A program made the position numbers and the translations under genes. Shown one piece after another: positions 12,282-23,177 of a DNA stretch of 64,000 nucleotides. The stretch spans positions 29,425,182 through 29,489,181 of the forward strand of contig CM073893.1 of NCBI GenBank assembly GCA_037176705.1, read 5' to 3'. Under the pieces are notes generated by a model. The model saw only the letters and a program-made list of their open reading frames with translations. It did no database searches and was not told where the DNA came from. The stretch comes from Molossus alvarezi. Its lineage: Eukaryota; Chordata; Mammalia; Chiroptera; Molossidae. Each line of letters begins with the position of its first letter. Position 1 is the stretch's first letter.

Positions 12282-13129
12282 TATAAAAGATTATTTTAAA
12301 AGACAACATTTAAAGTCTGGAAGTTTTTATAGACAGTATATGCCTAATTGAATACAATAAATGAAGAGGTTTTGTTCTTTTTTTATTCCATAAATTCTAT
12401 TACATCTTGGTAAAGAGAGTGAAAGTCTCTACTACTGCCAAGACCCACTTCCTCTTCACGTTCTCCCCTCAAATTTCTGTGGTGGAAACTCACAGAACAG
12501 GGACACAGGGTCCGTCTCCATGCAGCTCCCAGCTCCAGGAAAGAGAGGCTAAAGATGTGAGATTCCCTTCTACCAACGAGCCTGCCTCTGTGGCAGAGGA
12601 TCTTCCTGGGGAATGGCACCGAGAATACGGGCCCGTCGTCTTTGCTCCAGCTTTTTGGTTGAATAGAGGTCCCATGCAAGCTGGAGCAAGGTGAGTGCCC
12701 CCGAAGCTATCACCCTATCCAGAATCCTTATCCCCGTGGTCAGGCCAAGAGGAGCAGCTACATCCCATTCTCCTGGGTCTGGAGACGGTTAAAGAGGTTA
12801 GCGTGGGGAGAAGCAGATCATAAGAACAGAGACTTCCACAGCTCTCTCCATAGGGAAAACTTCATTAGGAACAGAATTTGGGGACTTTCAAGACTAAGTT
12901 AAGAGTGCTGTTGAAAACAATAACTATGTAGCAATAATCAACTAAAAGGAGGCTGGTAGCTCCATAAAACAACAATCTAAACCATAAAATATCTAAAATT
13001 TAACATAAAAAGAACAAGAGAAAGAAACTACTAAAATAGCCTCTCCTAGGTGGAAAAAAGCCCTCAAAGTCAGCCTCAAATACTACCCTTATAAAGGATC
13101 TTGCATTTAATTATATCAATTAATATGTA

Positions 13130-13245
13130 ATATTTTATATTACATTATTATATATAATATAAACTACATATAATATATATTACATTTTATATTATAAAAT
13201 TGATATGACAACCATATGGTATATAATATATAATAACATTGTAGA
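13130..13245. repeat. AT-rich simple sequence
   Basis: Repeated 'atataatat' style sequence within the old L1 5' region. It is low complexity and has no coding content. Confidence 0.8.
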
Positions 13246-13867
13246 GCAATTTATAACCCTGGCCATTGTAAAAAAATAAAAACAACAAAATAAAAAGTCA
13301 AACAACTATCTAGCAATTAGTACAGGTGAACAGCCGGATGTATTAGCTGAAGCAGACGGCTTAACAGAAAGATCAGGAAAAGAGACAAAAGAACCTTGGA
13401 AAAGCACGTTAATCCTAGGGTAGCCATGCCCACGTGCCATTTGAGAAGAAACATTGGCGACTGCAAATAAATCAAGTTACTAAACAAATAATCAAACAAA
13501 CAAGAAAAATAAAAAGCCCCTGAGTTTGTGGGTCAGTATAGAAAGTTACTATTATGTATTATTTAAAACGTCCATTTTCAGCAAAAATAATACACGAGAA
13601 ATTCAGAGAAAAAAGACAGTGTGACCAGTTAAAAAGAAAGGGAGAAAAAAAAGCATGCAACAGAGCTGCCTTTGAAACTGCCCAGAGGTTGGACTTCGCA
13701 GATAGGCTATCAAAGCCACTAATTTAAATATATTCAAAGAAATAGAACCATTCTTTAAAAAGTACAGGAATGTATGACAACAATGTTCATCAAATAAAGA
13801 ATATCAACAAAAAGAGAAAATATTTAAAAAGACCAAAAAACGGAAATTGGGAACTGAAAAGTATAAT

Positions 13868-14503
13868 GCAGGAGTTCCCCAAAGTATAATGGCAGTTTCA
13901 CTTTCCATGGTGTCAGTTATTTCCAGGAGTAAACAATTCATAAATTGTAAATTGCATGTCATTCTCAGTGCTAGGATGAAAACTCCTGTTGTATCTCTCT
14001 ATCAGGTCAAGGATGTGAATTATCTCTTTGTCTAACATATCCAAAGTATATACGCTACCAGCCTGTTAGTCACTGAGAAGCTGGCTCAGTCAGTAGGTCA
14101 ACTGTCCTGGTATCACAGTGCTGTGTTCCGGTAACTTTTATATTATTTAACAATGGCCCCAAATCACAAGAGTGGTGATGCCGGCCATTCGGATATGCCA
14201 AAGAGAAGTAGTAAAGTGCTTCCTTTAAGTGAAAAGGTGTGTTGCAGTACAAGGTGTTTTGAGAGAGAGAGACAGAAACCACATTCACATTTTTATTACA
14301 GCATATTGTCATAATTGTTCTATTCTATTATTAGTTATTGTAAACTTGTTACTGTGCTCAATTTATAAAGTAAACTTTATCATATGTATGTATAGGAAAA
14401 TATCATATTTATAGGGACTGGTGCTCTCCATGGTTTCAAGAATCTACTGAGGGTATTAGAATGTATGCCCCGCAGATGAGGATTACTACTTCAACTAAAA
14501 TGA
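13868..14503 (+). mobile_element. Tigger-family DNA transposon, internally deleted
   Basis: The ends resemble Tigger (pogo/Tc1-mariner group): the left begins near 'gttccccaaagtataatgg' and the right ends near 'ccccgcagatgaggattact'. At 14153 an ATG opens a frame beginning 'MAPNHKSGDAGHSDMPKRSS', which resembles the N-terminus of Tigger transposases (CENP-B-like DNA-binding domain). The frame is lost after about 35 codons and the sequence jumps to the 3' non-coding end, so the element is a non-autonomous deletion form. It lies inside the old L1 5' region. Confidence 0.75.
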
Positions 14504-14965
14504 AACATTTTGCTAGAGGTGCACAAGATTTATTAGCGCTGACTGAAGAAAGAATTGAGAGACTTGAGGATAGAACAATAAAGATTTTGCAATCTGAAAA
14601 GAATAAAAATGAATGAAGATAACAAAACCACAAACATGAATGGAGAAAGCCTCTGAGAAATGTGAGAAATCAAGCGGCACATCCACAGACCAGCAGTAGA
14701 GGAGAGAACAGAAAAACCATCAGAAAAAATGATAACAAAAACTTCCAAAATTATATGCAACATATTAATCCACATGTCCAAGAATCTCAACCAAATACAA
14801 GCACAATAAATTATAGAGATACATATCTAGAATAATGATAGTAAAATGTTGAAAGACTAATAAAATTTTTGAAAGAATATCAATAATTCATTTAACGCAC
14901 ATAATCCAATAACTGAACTTAGTTTAAAAAATTAACATTATAACAAATCCCAATTAAATTAACAG

Positions 14966-16620
14966 CTTAGTATTTTTTTTTGTTTTTAAAAATGTATCTT
15001 TATTATTGAAAATATTACAGGTGTCTCCCTTTTCTTCCCCCATTGACCCCATCCAACCTGCTCCCCCAACCCCCACAAGCCTTCTCCACACTATTGTCTG
15101 TGTCCATGGGTTATGCATAAATGCATATAAATTCTTTGGTTAATCTCTTCCTGCCCTTGCCTTCCCTCTGAGACTCATCAGTCTGTTCCATGCTTCCATG
15201 TCTCTGGATCTATTTTGTTCATAAATTTATTTTGTTCCAACAATTAGATTCTACATATAAGTGAGATCGTGTGATACTTGTCTCTTTCTGACTGGCTTAT
15301 TTTGCTTAGCATAATACTCTCCATGTCTCTCCATGCTGTCTCAAAGTGTAATAGATCCTTCTGTGTTTTTTTGTTTTTGTTTTTGTTTTTTTTTACAGCT
15401 ACATATTATTCCACTGAGTAAATGTATCACAGCATTTTGTACACTCATCTACTGATGGGTACTTGAGCTATTTCCAGATCTTAGCTATTGTAAATAGCAC
15501 TGTTATAAACATAGGGGTGTATATATTCTTTCTGATTGATGTTTCAGGATTCTTAGGATATATCCCTAGAAATGGGATCACTGGGGCAAATGACAGTTCC
15601 ATTTTTAATATTTTGAGGAAACCCCATACTGTTTTCCACAGTGGCTGCACCAGTCTGCATTCCCACCAGCCATGTGCTAGAGTTCACCTTTCTCCACAAC
15701 CTCATCAGCACTTGACAATTTGTTGATGACAACCATTCTGGCAGGTATAAGATAATTTGCATCTCTTTCATGATTAGTGACTTTGAGCATTTTTGTCATA
15801 TGTCTCTTGGAGAAGTGTCTGTTTAGATTCTTTGTCCATTTTTTTTGTTGTTGTTAATCCTTACCTGAGGATACTCTTCCATTGATTTTTTAGATACAGT
15901 GGAAGGTAAGGAGAGAGGGAGGGGGGGGGAGAGAGAGAGAAAAAAAAAACAACCATGTGAGAGAGACACATTGACTAGTTGCCTCCTGCATAACTCCTGA
16001 CTGGGCCAGGTATTGAACCTGCAACCCAGGCACAAGCCCTTGACTGGGAATACAACCTGAGACCCTTCAGTACACTGGTCAACGCTCTAACCTCTGAGTC
16101 AAACTGGCCAGGGCATCTTTGCACATTTTTTAATTGGAATGTGTTCAGTTCTTTATATATTTTTGAAATTAACCCCTTATGAGATGTATCATTGATAAAT
16201 ATGTTCTCCCATACAGTGTGATCCCTTTTCATTTTGTTGATGGTTTCTTTTGCTGTGCAGCAGCTTTTTATTTTCATGTAGCCCCATTTATTATGTTTCC
16301 CTTTGTTTATTTTGCCCTAGGCAATGTATCCGTGAAAATTCTGCTATGTGAGAGGTATGAGATTTCATTGCCTATGATTTATTCCATTATGCTCAATTAA
16401 TTTTTGACATAGGAGACAAGAGCATAACGTGGATTAAAGACAATCTCTTCAAAAAATGGTGTTGGGAAAATTGGACAGGTACATGCAAAAATATGAAACT
16501 AAATCACCAACTTACACTATACACAAGCTTAAACTCAAAATGGGTAAAATACTTAAATGTAGGTTATAAAATCATAAAAATTGTAGGAGAAACCATAGCA
16601 GCAGGATTTCATACATCTAA
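14966..16620 (-). mobile_element. L1 insertion with inverted 5' segment (twin priming)
   Basis: 14966 to about 16375 is L1 3' sequence on the minus strand (T tail at 14972-14980, 3'UTR, ORF2 C-terminal region with an open stretch at 15468-15650). From about 16380 to 16620 the sequence is L1 ORF2 on the plus strand, upstream of the first part in L1 order. Both segments meet at nearly the same L1 position. A 5' inversion of this kind is the known result of twin priming. It interrupts ORF1 of the ancient L1, which resumes at about 16625. Confidence 0.8.
15845..16114 (-). mobile_element. VES-type SINE, type A
   Basis: The type A head lies near 16030-16114 on the minus strand, followed by the GA-rich body and the 'cctgaggat' 3' end. 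Target duplications 'tctttgtccatttttt' (15829-15844) and 'tctttgcacatttttt' (16116-16131) lie in the surrounding L1, so the SINE is younger than that L1. Confidence 0.9.
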
Positions 16621-18268
16621 GTACTTGCTTCTCATCAGAGAAACTGCAGGCTAAAAGGCATATCTAAAACATTGAATAAAAAATAAATAAATAAATAAAA
16701 AAGCTCTCAACCAAGAAGCTTCTATATAGTAAATCTATATTTTAATAATGAAGGCAAAAAGATACCTTTGAAAATAAAAATAAACAAATAAATAAAAAAA
16801 AAAAACTTGAGAAACTTCATTGCCAGCAAACTTTTATTGCAATAAGTAATGATAGAAGGTTTTTCTGGATGAAACAGAGTGACACTAGACAGCAATTCAA
16901 ATCCACATGACAAATGAATACTACTAAAGTAATCATGGAGGTAAGTATAAAACAGTATGGATGTATGTTTCTACTATTTTGATTCTCAAATAAAATAATT
17001 GCAATTATAGATATAAAATACGATTTGACAACATCTGCACAAAGGAAGCAGGCAAGAGTACAGTTTACTGGAATGAAAAAGACAGCAGGTGGTTACTCAA
17101 AACTACTGAAACAAATGAAAAGAACAAGAAATGATAAATAAGAAACTCTAAAAAGCATATATTTGCTCTCCTCCTTTCATCTTCTTTAAAACAATAAATT
17201 TATGTAAAGTAATCATGGCAATAATATATTATTTGTTTTTACCATATAGACATGCAAGTTGTATAAAAATAATGGCATAATAAAGGAGATGAGAGAACAG
17301 AAGCATATAGGAATAGTATTTCTATGTCTCACTGGAATTAGGTTAGAGTAAGTCTAAAATCCATTCTGATAAGATTGGATATAAACTGTGACTCCTAGAA
17401 CATTACCACTAAAACTATAGCTCAAAAAATATAATAAAAGAGTAATTAAAGGGAGTACAGTATTACACTAGAAAGTACTTACTTAAGGCAAGAAAAAAAG
17501 GGCTATAAAAGATGTAAAGATGAACAAAAAACAGACATTTAGAAAACAAAAGCAAAATAGCAGATGTAATTAAAATATATCAGCAATTAGATTAAGTATA
17601 AATGGATTAATTGACCCAATGCAAAGGCAGTGCTATCAGATTGGATAGAACTAAGAAACAAACTGTATGGTACATACATAAGACAAACTTAGATTTAAAG
17701 ATACAAACAGGTTGAAAACAAATGGCTAGAACAAAACGTATTCTTGAAAATGTAATCATATGAAAACAAACCATGTATCTGACAAAAATAAAAATAAAAT
17801 AAATGTTTCTTGAGAAAAGGAGAACATTATAGAAAAATGAAAATGTCAATTCTTCAGGCAGATATGAACTCATAAACATATACCTGAAAACAGAGTCCCA
17901 AAATAGATGAGGCAAAAACTGAAAGAATTGAAGAGAGAAATAGACAATTCAAAGTAATAGTTGGAAACTTTTAACACCTTACCAAATCAATAACTATTTA
18001 TGCTTATACATTTTTAAAAGACTTCAAATTAACAACCAAAACTTCTACCATAAATTTTGAAAAACAAAGAGAAAACTAAGCCTAAAGCAAATAGATAAAA
18101 GGAAATAATAAAAATTAGAATGAATATTGATGAAATAGGGAATATAGAAACAGAAAATCAGTAAAATCAAATTTGATTCTTTTAAAAGACAAAAATTAAA
18201 TATTTAACTATGATGAAAATAAATAAAATAAATATTGAATCAATATAATCCCACAAATAAAAATTCAG

Positions 18269-18496
18269 GCCTCGCTGCTGTGACACAGTGGTTGAGCATC
18301 GACCCATGCACTAAGAGGTTGCAGGTTCAATTCCTGGTCAGGACACATGTCCAGGTTTGCGGCCCAATTCCCGGTGGGGGGCATGTAGGAGGAAGCTAAT
18401 CGATGTTCTCTCTCATCGATGTTTCTATGTCTCTCTCCCTCTTCCTTCCTCTCTCTCTAAAATCAATTTTTAAAAAGTATTTTAAAAAAGAAAAAG
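18269..18496 (+). mobile_element. VES-type SINE, type B
   Basis: The head has 'gttgagcatcgaccc' and B box 'ggttcaattcctgg', the body has the 'ggtggggggcatgtagga' block, and the 3' end is 'ctctctaaaatcaat'. The flanks 'aaaaattcag' (18259-18268) and 'aaaaactcag' (18497-18506) are target duplications within old L1 ORF2. Confidence 0.92.
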
Positions 18497-19519
18497 AAAA
18501 ACTCAGACCTAGATGGCTTCCCTGTTGAATGACACCAAATATTTAACAAAAATTCAGAAGTCTTTTCCATACTTCACAAACTCTACCAAATACAGAAAGA
18601 AAAAAACAATGCCAAGCTTTTAGGAGGTTAGTATTATTAAATCTTAAAAACAGAGATATCACAAGGAAAGAAAAGTAACGACCCTATAGTCTAAAAAATC
18701 CTCACAAAATATGAATGTACAAAATCTTGCTAAAAAAAGAGTATACATCATGATTATTTGGAATTTATTCCAGGAAGACTATGTTGGCTTAACACCCAAA
18801 AAGATATTAATGCAATAAATATATATTTATATTTATTATATCAGTAATATTTATTACATTAATATAAATATAATATATAAAGACAAAAACCATTGCAATA
18901 GATACAGAGAGAGCATTTCTACAGAATATAAAGACTATTTATGATAAAAACACTTCTATGTTCATGAATTGATATAGTTACTATAGTTACGAAGGAGATA
19001 ATTCCTAAGCGGACCTACAGACCGATAACAACCCCAGCTGACATTCACAGCAGCCTTTTATGCGAGTCCAGAAATAAGCCTTCCCATTCATGGTCAATTG
19101 ATTTTTTACAGGAGCCAAGATAATTCAGTCCTTAATGAGTAATCTTTTCAACAAATGATCCTGGGGACTACTGTTACACATTCAAAGAATGAACTTGAAC
19201 TCCTTCCTAACCACACAAAAAAGCAACTGCAAATAAATAATAAATTTACATAGCTAAATATATAAAAACTCTTAGATTAAAATATAGGGATACATCTAGT
19301 GATCTGGATTTAAGCAAAGCCTTCTTATATGTCACACTAAAAGCAAAAGCAGCAAAAAAAAAAAAAAGATAAATTGGATTTTAGATTTTGTCCTATTTCA
19401 GCACAATTTTGTTTTAAAGGATAACCTGAAAGTGAAACAGCAACAACTCAAAGAACAGAAAAAATATTTCCAGATCATATTTATAATGAGATGTATCAGA
19501 ACATAAAAAAGATTACCTA

Positions 19520-19899
19520 AAGAAAGAAAGATGTCTTATCCTTTGAGACGACATGGAGGGACCTGGAAAGTATTATCCTAAGTGAAAGAAGCCAAACAGA
19601 AAAAGACAAATACCACATGATCTCACTTATATATGGAATATAATGAACATAACAGTCTGAGGAATACAGTAGACCCCGACACATGGAAGTAGGGCACAGA
19701 CTGACATCCCTCAGAAGAGGGGATGGGGGTGGGGGGTGGGAAGAGATAAACCACAGAACTTATATGCATGTATGCATCACCAATGGACATGGACAACTAA
19801 GCTGGGGACGGGGCGGAGGTGGGGTGGGGTGGGGGGTGCCAATGGGGTAAAAAGATAAAATATCTGTAACAAAAAAATAAATAAAAATTCATAAAAAAA
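19520..19899 (+). mobile_element. 5'-truncated young L1 3' end
   Basis: Contains the last part of L1 ORF2/3'UTR ('cctttgagacgacatgga', 'tcacttatatatgg') and then a G-rich 3'UTR and poly-A. The flanks 'aaaaaagattaccta' (19505-19519 and 19900-19914) are identical 15-bp target duplications, so it is recent relative to the ancient L1 that it cuts. The G tracts at 19718-19740 and 19804-19838 are of the four-run type. Confidence 0.93.
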
Positions 19900-20178
19900 A
19901 AAAAAGATTACCTACAGCTCTATAATGAAAAAAATCTTCTCAATTTAACAAAAATGTGAAATAGACACTCCCCATAGGAAATATGCAAAATGACAATTAA
20001 CACCTAAAATTATCCACATTATTAACTATTAGGAAAATGCAACTCAAAATCACAGTGAGATACCACTTTGCACATACTAGGTTATATATAATAATAAACA
20101 AATATGTAGTAAGGACTGATGAGGATGTCAAGAAATTGAAACCATTATAGATTGTATATGAAAATGTATGATGGTGCA

Positions 20179-20422
20179 GTCTTTTTTTCTTAAATCTTCA
20201 CCTGAGGATATTTTTCCCTTTATCTTTAGATAGAGTGGAGAGGGAGAGAGAGAATGAAACATGTTCGTGGGAGAGACATATCGACTGGTTGCCTCCTGAA
20301 CAACCCTGACCAGGGCCGAGAACCAAACCACAGCTGAGGTACGTGCCCTTGACTGGAATCGAACCCAAGACTCTTTAGTCCACGGGCTGACGCTCTAACT
20401 GCTGAGCCATACCGGCCAGCGC
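20179..20422 (-). mobile_element. VES-type SINE, type A
   Basis: A complete type A unit on the minus strand, head at 20340-20422. Target duplications 'atgatggtgca' are exact at 20168-20178 and 20423-20433. It is inserted in the ancient L1 just upstream of its 3' end. Confidence 0.93.
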
Positions 20423-21123
20423 ATGATGGTGCACCTTTTTGAAAAATATTTGACAGTTCTTTAAAAAAGTTCAACATAAACCAATATCATCCAGCAATTT
20501 CATTCCTATTTATATTTCCAAGAGAAATTAAAGCATATGCCCACACAAATATTTGTACAACAATGTTTATAGCAGAATTATAACCAAAAACTGAAAACAG
20601 ACCAAATGTTCATAATCTCATGAATTAATAAATAAAATGTAATGTGTTCACATAATGACATAATTTTCACGAACAAATTCCTGATACATATACAGCATGA
20701 ATGGATCTGAAGATTGATGCTACATAAAAGAAGTCAGACACACAAAAAGTACCAGTTGCATGGCTTTGTTTATATGGAATGTTCAAACAGAAAATAAAAA
20801 TAAAAAAAAATACATTACTGATTGCATTGGTTTGGGAGGTATTTGGAGGAAAATGAGAAGTGCCTGATAAAGAGTATGAAATGTCTAAAATGGATTGTGG
20901 TAATATTTATACAACTCTGTGAATATACTAAAAACCATTTAATTTCACACTTTATATGTTAATTATATGGTATGCAAATTATATCTTAAAAGAGGTGTTT
21001 AAAAAAAATAGAAAATGAACTTAACTTTGGAACTCAGTTATATTACCTACCAATTCTATTTATTCTGGCCTTTTATTTTAACTTAAAAAGACTTTACATA
21101 GTGAATATTTACCTATGTAAATC

Positions 21124-22041
21124 CTGAGAAAGAAGACACCTACTAGGAAGGGATCTTGGTGGCCAACTGGGCTCAAATTTAAAAAAAACAGAAAAAGACA
21201 AACAAAAACAGAGCTCTGGCTGGTTTGGCTCGATGATAAGAGCATTGGCCTGTGGACCTAAGTATTGTGGGTTCAGCTTCTGGTCAACGACCAACATACA
21301 TGGGTTGCTAGTTTGATCCTGGAACTGGGTGAGGTCCTGCAGGAGGCAGCCAGTCGATGAGTCTCTCCTCACACACTGATGCCTGTCTCTCTCTCTATCC
21401 CCATCTCTCCCTTCCACTCTGTGTGAAAACAAACAAACAATCAAAATAAACAGAGCCTAGCAGCCATTTCTACATAGGGGCCACTCATCAAACTGCACAG
21501 GAGGGAGAGGCTGGCACTAAACTTTTTGCCTCTGCACTGAACTGCCTGCCTGCTCTGTGTTTTTACAACCTGAGCGGGTCCTCATAAAACAGTTTCTGGA
21601 ATCTCATTCTCACCAATCAGGACAGTGCTTTTTGGACCAATCAAACTAGGAGGATTTGAGGTCCAGATTTGTATGAGGATGAACCAATCAGAAACCAGGG
21701 GTGGGGACTTAGGTGGGTATAAGCCACCTCCCCTCTGGCTTGGGGAGTTCACGTTCCCTTACCACCAAAGGCTGAAGACTGGTTCCCAGGCCAGGGCTAG
21801 AGCTGAAATACGCAGAACATTTCACCAGCAGAGCTGAGCAGACCGGAGCAGGAGCAGAAAGGCTGAGCAGTGCAGAGTGAGCAAAGCCGGGGAGCAGATC
21901 TGAGCTTCCGAGCTGAAGAGGGGACTGACCCCAGGGCTGCCTCACAGCCATGCTGTCTTCACAGCTGTGGTACATCACAATTGGGCCATTTGTACTAAGT
22001 AAAATAATCTTCATCACAGCAACTCAAATTGGGGATTCCCA
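21124..22041 (+). mobile_element. Retroviral LTR with three CCAAT boxes, followed by primer-site-like sequence
   Basis: A U3-like region has CCAAT motifs at 21613, 21637 and 21683, a 'gggtataagcc' TATA box at 21715-21724, a GC-rich R/U5 and a weak polyadenylation-like 'agtaaaataa' near 21996. It ends in CA at 22040-22041. The next bases, 'tggtgctgaa' (22043-22052), resemble the start of a tRNA-Phe primer binding site. A type A SINE sits at 21213-21447. The 5' start at 21124 (a 'tgagaaagaag') is a guess, and it could begin nearer 21450. The class is probably ERV1. Confidence 0.6.
21213..21447 (+). mobile_element. VES-type SINE, type A, diverged
   Basis: Head 'ctctggctggtttggctc' followed by a body with 'gcaggaggcagccagtcgatg' and a pyrimidine-rich 3' part. 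The short flanking copies 'aaaaacaga' and 'ataaacaga' suggest target duplications. It appears to lie in or at the edge of the LTR that continues to 22041. Confidence 0.85.
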
Positions 22042-22064
22042 TTGGTGCTGAATTGGCACCAATG
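22040..22064. repeat. Perfect 9-bp inverted repeat at LTR end
   Basis: 'cattggtgc' (22040-22048) and 'gcaccaatg' (22056-22064) flank a 7-nt loop. It overlaps the primer-site-like sequence just after the LTR. Confidence 0.85.
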
Positions 22065-22268
22065 ACCCTCAGTTGACACTTATATTATAGGCTTTCTTTT
22101 TTGTAACCCAAATATAACATTCAGGCAGGTAGAAATTTTTTTAGCCCTGTTTTTTTGGTTGGTTGCTTTGTTTTTTGTTTTTTCATTGATATTTATCAAG
22201 AAAATACAAATACTTAATATGCAGTAAGAGTAAAATTAGAATACCTTCCTCAAAATATATTCTATATA

Positions 22269-22533
22269 GCCCTGGCCAGTTTGGCTCAGCAGTGAGAGCA
22301 TCAGCCTATGGACCAATGAGTCACAGGTTCAGTTCCGGTCAAGGGCACGGACCTCCGTTGCGGTTCCTCCTGGCCCTGGTGGGGTCACGAGGTTGGCAAT
22401 CAGTAGATGTGACTCAGTCACATCAATGTTTCTCTCTGCCTCTCTCCCTCCCTCCCTCCCTCCCTCCCACTCTATCTGAAAATAAGTAGAAAAATATACG
22501 CGGGTGAGGAATAAAAAAACAAACAAATATATG
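22269..22533 (+). mobile_element. VES-type SINE, type A
   Basis: Head from 'gccctggccagtttggctc', then a body, a (CCCT) run at 22446-22467 and an A-rich tail. Target duplications 'tatattctatata' (22256-22268) and 'tatatcctatata' (22534-22546) match at 12 of 13 bases. The B box is weakened ('ggttcagttccgg'). Confidence 0.92.
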
Positions 22534-22546
22534 TATATCCTATATA

Positions 22547-23127
22547 AATGAAGAAATTTGATTTGCACAGGGAGCTCTAGCAAAGACAGTCGTTACTGAC
22601 TAAGGTGAACACCACCAGAGGTGAGACTGGTCTGCAAGCACACAGTGGTATGATGCACTGAGAAGAGGGGAGAATCATGTCTGCAGTGCTGCTGCTAAGA
22701 GGATATAGCCAACACCTGCTCATGAGAAAACACTGCCGCAGACAAATGGAGGGCAATTCTGAAGAGTGGCAAGGCTGCATTGTGTTAAGACTGTCAAGAA
22801 CATAAAAGACAAGGAAGGACTGGAGAGAAATATTCCAGAAATAAGTAGATTTATGAGACCTGACAATTAAATAAAAAGTATCTTCCTGGGTATGACCCTA
22901 GAACAGAGAGGAAAAGAGACTTTGTAGAGACTGCTGGTGTAATTTAAGTGGCTTTAGATATTTTTCTGCTGGAGAGTTTTGCATCATAATAAGATTGGAG
23001 AGTTTCCTTGTTGTTTTTTTTACTTTGTACTTCATGGAGCACATAGGTACAATAAGGCATCATATTTAAAATATATATTCCACACTACAACTCTTTCTAT
23101 GTCTGTACTGTAAAGGGAGGAAGGGAG

Positions 23128-23177
<50 letters not shown>

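Larger units (their letters stand above)
12390..21000 (+). mobile_element. Ancient near-full-length L1, broken by nested insertions
   Basis: Decayed L1 on the plus strand can be followed through the inserts. The parts are a GC-rich presumed 5'UTR (about 12390-12860), a 5'UTR/ORF1 lead-in (13500-13867), ORF1 N-terminal half (about 14530-14940), ORF1 C-terminal part (16625-16960), ORF2 endonuclease region (17560-18260), reverse transcriptase region (18500-19000), ORF2 C-terminal region (19010-19500 and 19915-20740) and 3'UTR (to about 21000). No open frame survives. The conserved order on one strand indicates a single old insertion. The 5' limit is the least certain part. Confidence 0.75.

Noticed and set aside
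12383..12694. Overlapping frames on both strands in a GC-richer patch as a gene
   Set aside because: Frames on both strands are equally open, as in GC-rich non-coding DNA. Position and the following sequence fit the 5'UTR of the ancient L1.
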